Shown here piece by piece: positions 23,259 to 29,773 of a stretch of DNA of 35,352 nucleotides. The translations under genes were made by a program, and so were the position numbers. The stretch is from Acidobacteriota bacterium (GTDB lineage Bacteria > Acidobacteriota > UBA6911), in NCBI GenBank assembly GCA_016933615.1, contig JAFGAO010000143.1:1-35352 (forward strand), read 5' to 3'. Positions within the stretch are counted from its first letter, which is position 1. The number at the start of each line of letters is the position of its first letter. The notes under the pieces are model-generated. The model had not been told where the DNA came from, ran no database searches, and was given only the letters and a program-made list of their open reading frames with translations.

Positions 23259-23516
23259 ATGGCTGACGAAGATATTTCAACCGCGGAAGCCCTTAGAAAA
23301 ACCAGGACGTACGGAAAAATCCGTTGCCAAAACCCGAGCTGCATGGGACGGATCGAACCGAAAGCCGGGCAGACCCATGTGAAGTGCCCCGAATGCGGCA
23401 TGGAGTTCCGGGTCCACTGGTTGCGCCCCGACTTCCCCAGGATCCGGGGCCCTGTCTGGGAAGTGAACCGGAAGCTTGCCGAGGAGGCCCTGAAGAAAAA
23501 GGAAAAGGAGCGGTAA
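23259..23516 (+). CDS. Small zinc-ribbon protein, first gene of the AOR operon
   Basis: 85 residues. C23-x4-C28 and C43-x2-C46 (CQNPSC, CPECG) form a zinc-ribbon or rubredoxin-like knuckle, followed by a tail of aromatic/proline and then charged helical residues (EEALKKKEKER). I do not know a named family. ATG 23259 has GGAG 7 bases upstream. It ends one base before the AOR start, so the two are almost certainly co-translated. A role as a metal-bound accessory or small electron carrier of the AOR is inference. Upstream in-frame extensions to 23211 or 23155 run through the promoter and are unlikely to be translated. Confidence 0.75.
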   Translation: MADEDISTAEALRKTRTYGKIRCQNPSCMGRIEPKAGQTHVKCPECGMEFRVHWLRPDFPRIRGPVWEVNRKLAEEALKKKEKER

Positions 23517-23517
23517 A

Positions 23518-25458
23518 ATGGCGCTTAAACGCAAAATCGCCTACATCGATCTGACAACGGGCGAGATCCAGGTCAAACCGATACCGGTTGAAATCCGGAA
23601 GCAGTTCCTCGGCGGACGGGGACTGGACGCCTACCTGCTCTACAATCACACGAAAAAAGGGGTGGATCCGCTCTCGCCGGACAACGTTCTGCTTATTTCC
23701 GCGGGCCTTCTGGCCGCCACATGCGCGTCGGCCACGACCCGCACCCATGTCATGGCAAAATCGGCCCTGACCGGTCTGCTGGGATCGACCAACATGGGCG
23801 GCTTTTTCGCCCCGGAGCTTGCCTGGGCGGGATTCCACCACCTGGTCATCCGGGGCAAAGCGGAGAAACCCTCCTACCTTTTCATTCACGACGGGGAGAT
23901 CGAGATCCGGGACGCCGGGAACCTCTGGGGCAGGAGCACGACCGAAACCCAGTGGGCCATCCGCGAGGAGCTGCGCGATCCCGAGGTCAAATGCCTCGTG
24001 ATCGGCCCCGCCGGCGAAAAGCTTGTGCGTTTCGCCAACGTCATGACCGGCATCAAGGACTCCGGCGGCAGAACCGGCATGGGATGCATCATGGGCTCCA
24101 AGAACCTCAAAGCGGTCGCGGCCCGGGGAACCATGGACATCGGCATCGCCCATCCCGAGGAAGCTCTTGAATTCAACAAGCGCTTCATCGACCAGATCGC
24201 GAGCTCCAAGGTCAACCAGACCCAGGGCACCCTCGGCACGCCGTTTATCTGGGGGGCGACAAACTCCTGGGGCGGCGTGCGCGCCCGCAATTTTCAATAC
24301 AACCAGTGCGAGTTCGCCGACGACATCGAGCCGGAACGTCTCGACGAAATCGCGACCGAAACGATGGGGCCGCACCACATGGCCGGCTGCTTCGGCTGCC
24401 AGGTCCACTGCAGGGCCCGCTACAAACTGCCCTCGGGCCCTTATGCCGGGAAATACGACGAAGGCCCGGAGTATACGACCCTGGGCGCTTTCGGCGCCAT
24501 GCCCGACTGCCGCAACGCCGAAACCGTCCTGACCTGCAACTACCTCGTCAATCAGTACGGAATGGACAACCTGGAGACCGGGGCCATGATTTCATGGGCC
24601 ATGGAGCTTTACGAACTGGGGATCCTGACCAGGGAGCAAACCGACGGGATCGACCTCCGCTTCGGCAACGACGAAGCGCTTGTTGAAATGGTTTCGCGCA
24701 TCTGCGGCCGGAAGGGCTGGCTGGGCGACACCCTGGCAGACGGCGGCATTCCCGCCTCGGAAAAAATCGGCAGAAACTCCTTTGACTACCTGGTTCAGGT
24801 CAAAGGCATGAACAACCTCCATTCCGATGAAAGGGCCACCCCGGCGCTGGCGCTCAATGTCGCCACAGCTTCGAGGGGGTCCGATCACCTGAGAAGCCGG
24901 CCGGCCATCGACCTCTATCATCTGCCGGAGGAGGTCCTGAGGAAAATCTACTCCAGTCCCGTCCCCTACGACGGCCCGCTCAGTTCGGATCATACGGTCT
25001 ACGAAGGCAAGCCCTGGCAGGTCTTCTGGCAGGAAAACTGCTACATGGCGGTCGACTGCCTGGGGATATGCAAATACCACACGGTATTTCTCGGCCCCAC
25101 GCACCCGAACTTCGAGGACTGGGCGAAAGTCATCCGCTACAACACGGGCCTGGAATTCACGCCAAAGGATATTTGGGATGTGGCCGTGCGGTGCAATACG
25201 ATAGAGCGAATGTTCAACCTGCGCGAGGGCCTGACCCGCAGCGATCTGAAAAAAGGGGACATGCTCAACCACCGCTACTTCGACGAACCGTGCCGGAGAG
25301 GCGCCCCTGGTGTCGTAGGAAGATACATCGACAAGGAAAAGTTCATCCGGATGGTCGACGAGCTTTACGAACACAAAGGGTTGGATAAGGAAGGCGTCCC
25401 GAAACCGGAAACCCTCAAAAAGCAGGGCCTGGAAAGCGAACCCTCACACCGGCTGTAA
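23518..25458 (+). CDS. Aldehyde:ferredoxin oxidoreductase family tungsten/molybdenum enzyme
   Basis: 646 residues, usual length. The N-terminal domain has YIDLTTGEIQVKPI and FLGGRGLDAYLLYNH. The pterin-binding region has GGRTGMGCIMGSKNLKAVAA near 183-202. The 4Fe-4S ligands are C291, C294, C298 and C518, the last in the DxxGxC motif D513-C-L-G-I-C518, which also contacts the cofactor. The family interconverts aldehydes and carboxylates with ferredoxin, and includes BamB of class II benzoyl-CoA reductase and related carboxylate/thioester enzymes. The sequence does not let me choose between these. The next two genes, a four-cluster ferredoxin and a MoaD-like protein, are typical AOR partners. 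It is probably cytoplasmic; no signal peptide. Regulation is likely by the divergent IclR protein. Confidence 0.93.
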   Translation: MALKRKIAYIDLTTGEIQVKPIPVEIRKQFLGGRGLDAYLLYNHTKKGVDPLSPDNVLLISAGLLAATCASATTRTHVMAKSALTGLLGSTNMGGFFAPELAWAGFHHLVIRGKAEKPSYLFIHDGEIEIRDAGNLWGRSTTETQWAIREELRDPEVKCLVIGPAGEKLVRFANVMTGIKDSGGRTGMGCIMGSKNLKAVAARGTMDIGIAHPEEALEFNKRFIDQIASSKVNQTQGTLGTPFIWGATNSWGGVRARNFQYNQCEFADDIEPERLDEIATETMGPHHMAGCFGCQVHCRARYKLPSGPYAGKYDEGPEYTTLGAFGAMPDCRNAETVLTCNYLVNQYGMDNLETGAMISWAMELYELGILTREQTDGIDLRFGNDEALVEMVSRICGRKGWLGDTLADGGIPASEKIGRNSFDYLVQVKGMNNLHSDERATPALALNVATASRGSDHLRSRPAIDLYHLPEEVLRKIYSSPVPYDGPLSSDHTVYEGKPWQVFWQENCYMAVDCLGICKYHTVFLGPTHPNFEDWAKVIRYNTGLEFTPKDIWDVAVRCNTIERMFNLREGLTRSDLKKGDMLNHRYFDEPCRRGAPGVVGRYIDKEKFIRMVDELYEHKGLDKEGVPKPETLKKQGLESEPSHRL

Positions 25459-25485
25459 GCGGCGGGAAACGCCGGGAGATCGTCC

Positions 25486-25992
25486 ATGCAGAAAAACAAT
25501 AAAATCCTTAAAATCGACTATGAGAAATGCACCGGGTGCAGGCTGTGCGAGCTGGTCTGCGCCGTGAAGCACGACCGCGTGTCCAATCCGGTGCGCAGCC
25601 GGATCCGGGTCATCAAGTGGGAATCCGAGGGAGTCTACATCCCGGTGACCTGCCAGCAGTGCGAAGAAGCCCCCTGCGTCCTGGGATGCCCGGCCAAAGC
25701 CCTGTCCCGCAACGAAGACCTGGGGCGGGTGGAGGTGGACTACACCAAATGCATCGGCTGCCGCACCTGCGTGTCGGTGTGCCCTTTCGGAGCCATGCAT
25801 TTTGTGGCAACGGACCGCAAGGTCATCAAATGCGACCTGTGCGACGGCGATCCCCAATGCGTCCGGTTCTGTGAGGTCGAGGCGGTCCGCTTCGTCGACA
25901 CGAGAGACCTCGGCCTGGAGAAGGGAAGAGAAGCGGCCCGCAGGCTCCAGGCCGCGGACCGCAAGGCGGTCTCCCTGCTCGGGGCTCAATGA
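25486..25992 (+). CDS. Four-cluster 4Fe-4S electron-transfer protein, AOR partner
   Basis: 168 residues with the DmsB/HycB pattern of four cysteine groups: CTGCRLCELVC near residue 15; CQQCEEAPCVLGC near 57; CIGCRTCVSVC near 88; and a last group CDLCDGDPQC plus C-x3-E near 116. In the last group the expected final Cys appears as FCEVEAVRF, so C-x3-CP is altered to C-E. No signal peptide. In AOR operons this protein carries electrons between AOR and ferredoxin or a flavin subunit. It starts 27 bases after the AOR stop and overlaps the MoaD-like gene (ATGATG). Confidence 0.9.
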   Translation: MQKNNKILKIDYEKCTGCRLCELVCAVKHDRVSNPVRSRIRVIKWESEGVYIPVTCQQCEEAPCVLGCPAKALSRNEDLGRVEVDYTKCIGCRTCVSVCPFGAMHFVATDRKVIKCDLCDGDPQCVRFCEVEAVRFVDTRDLGLEKGREAARRLQAADRKAVSLLGAQ

Positions 25993-26279
25993 TGGCCGTA
26001 ACGGTTGAATTCCTCAGCCTGCCCAATGTCGCAAAAATTGTGGGCGGAAAAACAATCACAATGGATTTCACCAACCAGACGTTGGAGGAACTGATCCGGC
26101 AGGTGGCCGATAAATACGGGAACAAAGTCCGGCAATTTCTTTTGGGCGAAGACGGCCGGCTGGACATGATGCTCAAGGTCCTGCGCAACAAGGAGGAATG
26201 GATAGAGCGGGATGGGATGCAGAAGCTCCTTGAGGACAGGGACCACATAACCATCATGCTGCTGGCTGCAGGCGGCTGA
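25989..26279 (+). CDS. MoaD/ThiS-family sulfur-carrier protein
   Basis: 96 residues ending in the diagnostic Gly-Gly (LLAAGG), with the ubiquitin-fold pattern FTNQTLEELIRQVADKYG. MoaD-like proteins, as C-terminal thiocarboxylates, deliver sulfur to molybdopterin. Copies next to AOR genes are thought to serve the tungsten/molybdenum cofactor of that enzyme. ATG 25989 overlaps the ferredoxin stop, so expression is coupled. It is the last tightly packed gene of the AOR group; a 207-base gap with repeats follows. Confidence 0.9.
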   Translation: MMAVTVEFLSLPNVAKIVGGKTITMDFTNQTLEELIRQVADKYGNKVRQFLLGEDGRLDMMLKVLRNKEEWIERDGMQKLLEDRDHITIMLLAAGG

Positions 26280-26284
26280 GCGGG

Positions 26285-26400
26285 CGAAATCGGGGTCGGT
26301 ATCGAAATCGGGGTCGAAAGCACGGGATTGGATTCGGACATGCCGGCATGAAAGACTATCGCAACGAAAAGCCTCCGGCGGGAGCGATTCCGACACCGAC
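26285..26400. repeat. Direct and inverted repeat cluster between the moaD-like gene and metF
   Basis: CGAAATCGGGGTCG occurs exactly twice, at 26285-26298 and 26303-26316 (period 18). GATTCCGACACCGAC at 26386-26400 is an imperfect reverse complement of the intervening GTCGGTATCGAAATC, so a long hairpin is possible. A perfect 12-base palindrome, CATGCCGGCATG, sits at 26339-26350. No gene is seen here. Confidence 0.55.
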
Positions 26401-26486
26401 GGGAACCTGCCGCGAAAGTACACGCCGACCTCCGGCTCCGGGAGACAATGCAAACCGGGCTGGAGCCACTATACAGAGAGCGTTCG

Positions 26487-27422
26487 ATGGCTGGAGCGAT
26501 GAAATCGGGCAGTAATTTTGAACGCGTGCTGCGCGCGGGACATTTCGCATTCACGGGCGAACTGGGACCGCCCCGCGGCGCCAACGCCGCCAGAATCCGG
26601 GAAAAATCCAGACACCTCAAAGGCTGCGTCGATGCCGCCAATATTACCGACAATCCGACGGCCATGGTGCGGATGTCGAGCTGGGGCGCTTCGCTCATCG
26701 CGCTGGAGGAAGGACTGGAGCCGAACTACCAGATGGTCTGCCGCGACCGCAACCGGCTGGCGATGCAGAGCGACATCCTGGGCGCCTGCGCCAACGGGAT
26801 TCGCAATATCGTATGCCTGTCCGGCGACCACCAGGATTTCGGGGACCATCCCGACGCCTTGGGGGTTTTCGATATCGATTCCATGCAGCTCATTCACATG
26901 GTCCGGCTCATGCGGGACGAAGGCCGCTTTGCCGGCGGAGAGCCGATCGACGAGCCGCCGAAGATGTTCATCGGAGCGGCCGCCAACCCTTTCGCCGACC
27001 CCTTTGAATTCGGCGTGCGGCGCCTCGCCAAGAAAATCCGGGCCGGCGCGGATTTCGTCCAGACCCAGTGTATCTACAACATGAAAAAATTCGGCGACTT
27101 TGTCGCCCGCGCCGGGGAAACGGGTCTTCTGGAAAACGTGCATCTTCTTGCCGGAATCACGCCGCTGAAGAGCGTTTCCATGGCCCTGCACATGCAGAGG
27201 GAGGTTCCGGGCATGGAAGTCCCGGAAGCGGCCATCCGGCGTCTCAAGGGCGTCCCCCGGGACCGGGAAGCCGATGAAGGGATACGGATGGCCTGCGAGC
27301 AGATCGAGGCGTTGAAGCAGACAAGGGGAGTTGCGGGGATTCACCTTATGGCGATCGAATGGGAGCACAGGGTGCCCGAGATTGCCGAACGGGCCGGGAT
27401 GCTGCCCAGGCCGAGGGTTTAA
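26487..27422 (+). CDS. metF: Methylenetetrahydrofolate reductase
   Basis: About 311 residues. Flavin-dependent TIM-barrel enzyme interconverting methylene- and methyl-tetrahydrofolate. Landmarks: FAFTGELGPPRGANAARI near residue 20, ANITDNPTAMVRMSS near 50, CLSGDH near 112, AAANPFADPFEFGVRRL near 160, and ADFVQTQCIYNMKKF near 187. It lacks the C-terminal zinc/iron-sulfur domain, which here is the separate MetV at 21225-21890. That pairing is the acetogen/anaerobe MetFV arrangement, not the NAD(P)H-only E. coli type. ATG 26487 is a compromise: ATGs at 26448 and 26499 are in frame and no site has an ideal ribosome-binding sequence. Its position after the AOR-ferredoxin-MoaD genes suggests a shared transcript or shared control. 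Confidence 0.92.
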   Translation: MAGAMKSGSNFERVLRAGHFAFTGELGPPRGANAARIREKSRHLKGCVDAANITDNPTAMVRMSSWGASLIALEEGLEPNYQMVCRDRNRLAMQSDILGACANGIRNIVCLSGDHQDFGDHPDALGVFDIDSMQLIHMVRLMRDEGRFAGGEPIDEPPKMFIGAAANPFADPFEFGVRRLAKKIRAGADFVQTQCIYNMKKFGDFVARAGETGLLENVHLLAGITPLKSVSMALHMQREVPGMEVPEAAIRRLKGVPRDREADEGIRMACEQIEALKQTRGVAGIHLMAIEWEHRVPEIAERAGMLPRPRV

Positions 27423-27445
27423 AGATTGCAGGCCTCCCATTTTTA

Positions 27446-27474
27446 TTGACAGTTTTCAGAAGGTTGTTTATAGA
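27446..27474 (+). promoter_or_regulatory. Strong sigma-70-like promoter of the molybdopterin oxidoreductase operon
   Basis: Perfect TTGACA (27446-27451), a 17-base spacer, then TATAGA (27469-27474; four of six). It lies between metF and the oxidoreductase gene and would give a leader of about 170 bases. Confidence 0.55.
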
Positions 27475-27487
27475 GGAAGCATCCTCT
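27472..27487. promoter_or_regulatory. Inverted repeat at the transcription start of the oxidoreductase operon
   Basis: AGAGGA-AGCA-TCCTCT is an exact 6-base inverted repeat overlapping the -10 box and the expected start point. It could be an operator or a leader hairpin. Confidence 0.4.
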
Positions 27488-27649
27488 CCGTGAAATGCCC
27501 GTGATGAACTGTTCGGAAAATATTGAATACCGCATTCATTTCCGTGGAACCTCGAACGAGTTCCGCCCCGGCTATCCGGAAAAGAGAATCCGCGGATTTC
27601 TGCGATCAGGGAATACGCCTTGGCGGCGTTGTCCCGAAGGAGTGCAACC

Positions 27650-29773
27650 ATGGGAGACGTGAAAAAAGTGCGGACCCACTGCCGCTGCTGCCACGGCGCC
27701 TGCGGCGTCTTTGCATACGTGAAGGACGGAAAGGTGATCAAGGTGGAGGGGAATCCCGACGACCCCATAAGCCGCGGCAGCATGTGCAGCAAGGGCCTGG
27801 CCGTGACGCAGCTGGCCTACCACCCCGACCGGATCCTTTATCCCATGAAGAGGACCGGACCGAAGCCGAGCGGAAACTGGGAACGCATCACCTGGGACGA
27901 GGCGCTCGACACCGTGGCGGACAGGTTTCAGGCCGTCGTCGACCGGCACGGGCCGGAATACATCGTCGTCGGGCAGGGAACGGGCCGGGACTACGAAAGC
28001 CATATGTACCGCTTCGCCAATCTCCTGGGAACGCCGAACGTATTGACGGCCGGCCACATGTGCTACGTGTCGAGAGTCTCCACGAGTCTTGCCACCTGCG
28101 GGAACCTCCCGGTCGTCGATTATTTTGTCGGCGAACCCAAACTGATCGTGATGTGGGCGAGCAACCCCATGTGGACCAACGCGGACGAATACAAGGGCGA
28201 AAACTTTTACCGGGCCTACAAAAACGGGGCCAAACTGATCAGCATCGATCCCCGGAATTCCTTCTACGGAGGCAAGGCCGACATCTGGCTGCAGATCCGG
28301 CCGGGCACCGACTGCGCCATGGCCCTGGGCTGGCACAACGTGATCATAGAGGAGGAGCTTTACGACAGGGATTTCGTGGAAAACCACGTCCACGGCTGGG
28401 ACGCATTCAAAGACAGGGTCATGAAGGACTACCCCCTCGACAAGGTCGAGAAAATCACGTGGGTGGACAGGGAAAAGATCCGTGCGGCGGCAAGGCTTTA
28501 CGCCGCAACGAAGCCGGCGGCGATCCACTGGGGCGTGCCCACCGAGCAGAACAACAACTGCACGGATTTCACCCGGACCGCGATCGGCCTGATGGGAATC
28601 ACGGGCAACCTGGACGCCCCCGGCGGGAACGCCCTGTTCGTCAATCCCCCCGTGCGCACCGTGGCGGAATTCTCCTGCCACAAAAGCCTTTCAAAAGAGG
28701 TGCAGCAGAAGAGGCTGGGAGGCATGGAGTTTTTCCTCGGCGCCAGGGTGCAGTTCATCAATCCCAAGAAGGCCTGGGATTCCATCGTTTACGGAACGCC
28801 CTACCAGCTCAAAGCCGGGCTTCTGTGCGGCACCAACCCGGTCGTGTCCCGCGCCAACGCCAAGCAGGCCTATCGCGCGCTGCAGATGCTGGACTTCCTG
28901 GTCGTCATCGACCACTTCATGACTCCGACCGCCGAACTGGCCGATATATTCCTGCCGGCCGGGACCTGGCTGGAGCAGAACTACGTCGCGGACAACTGGA
29001 AACGCCACGGCTACGTGTTCGCGCGGCAGAAATGCGTCGAGATCGGCGAAGCCTGGCAGGACCACAAGATCTTCCTGGAACTCGGAAAGCGCATGGGGCA
29101 GCAATGGTTCCCCACCGTCGAAGATTCCCTGGACTACATCCTGGAGCCGTCGGGGCTCGACTGGGCGCAGTTCAAGGAGGCGGATTACCTGCACGGCGAA
29201 ATGGTCTATTACAAATACAGGGAAAGAGGCTTTTCCACGCCGACCGGGAAGCTGGAGCTCTGGTCGACCCTTATCGAAAAGTGGGGGCGCGATCCTCTGC
29301 CCCAATACCGGGAGATTCCCGAAAGCCCCGTATCCACGCCGCAGGTAGCCAAAAAGTACCCGTACATTTTCAACTCGGGGCTCCGGACCCCGACGTTTTT
29401 CCACACGGAAATGCGCATGATTCCGTGGCTGAGGGAGATCCGGCCGCACCCCATCTGCGAGATCCACCCCGAAACCGCGGCCAGGCACGGCATCACCGAC
29501 GGGCAGTGGATCTGGATCGAATCCCCGAGAGGGCGCATCAGGCAGAAAGCGAAGATTACCGATTCCCTGCTCCCCGACGTGATCGCGGCCGAACACGGGT
29601 GGTGGTACCCGGAGATGAAGGATCCGGGGCACGGCTGGGAGATATCCAACTCCAACGTCATCACCGACAACGCGTTCGAAACCTGCGACGCCAACATGGG
29701 CGCAACCAACCTCAGGGTATGCCTGTGCAGCATCTCGCCCTGCGACGAGGAATGGGAGGGGGCCAATGGCTAA
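27650..29773 (+). CDS. Molybdopterin oxidoreductase, acetylene-hydratase-like branch of the DMSO reductase family
   Basis: 707 residues, catalytic subunit with a bis-pterin Mo or W cofactor. N-terminal 4Fe-4S ligands are C11, C14, C18 and C46 (followed by SKG). Cys138 in AGHMCYVSR is the likely metal ligand. The block GRDYESHMYRFANLLGTPN before it is typical of acetylene-hydratase-like proteins. In true acetylene hydratase the residue right after the second cluster cysteine is the catalytic Asp; here it is His15, which argues against hydratase chemistry. No twin-arginine signal, so it is cytoplasmic. AAGGAG lies about 8 bases before ATG 27650; the 10 extra upstream codons are not family-like. 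It overlaps the next gene by 8 bases, tying it to that flavin/iron-sulfur protein. The substrate is unknown. Confidence 0.9.
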   Translation: MGDVKKVRTHCRCCHGACGVFAYVKDGKVIKVEGNPDDPISRGSMCSKGLAVTQLAYHPDRILYPMKRTGPKPSGNWERITWDEALDTVADRFQAVVDRHGPEYIVVGQGTGRDYESHMYRFANLLGTPNVLTAGHMCYVSRVSTSLATCGNLPVVDYFVGEPKLIVMWASNPMWTNADEYKGENFYRAYKNGAKLISIDPRNSFYGGKADIWLQIRPGTDCAMALGWHNVIIEEELYDRDFVENHVHGWDAFKDRVMKDYPLDKVEKITWVDREKIRAAARLYAATKPAAIHWGVPTEQNNNCTDFTRTAIGLMGITGNLDAPGGNALFVNPPVRTVAEFSCHKSLSKEVQQKRLGGMEFFLGARVQFINPKKAWDSIVYGTPYQLKAGLLCGTNPVVSRANAKQAYRALQMLDFLVVIDHFMTPTAELADIFLPAGTWLEQNYVADNWKRHGYVFARQKCVEIGEAWQDHKIFLELGKRMGQQWFPTVEDSLDYILEPSGLDWAQFKEADYLHGEMVYYKYRERGFSTPTGKLELWSTLIEKWGRDPLPQYREIPESPVSTPQVAKKYPYIFNSGLRTPTFFHTEMRMIPWLREIRPHPICEIHPETAARHGITDGQWIWIESPRGRIRQKAKITDSLLPDVIAAEHGWWYPEMKDPGHGWEISNSNVITDNAFETCDANMGATNLRVCLCSISPCDEEWEGANG

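Noticed and set aside
23518-25458. Naming the AOR as BamB (benzoyl-CoA reductase) or as an aldehyde oxidoreductase
   Set aside because: Both belong to this family. The motifs visible here are shared, and the other Bam subunits (BamD-I) are not adjacent, so only the family call is supported.
27650-29773. Calling this acetylene hydratase
   Set aside because: The Asp next to the second cluster cysteine is replaced by His, and an electron-transfer protein is encoded with it. The similarity is to the family, not the function.
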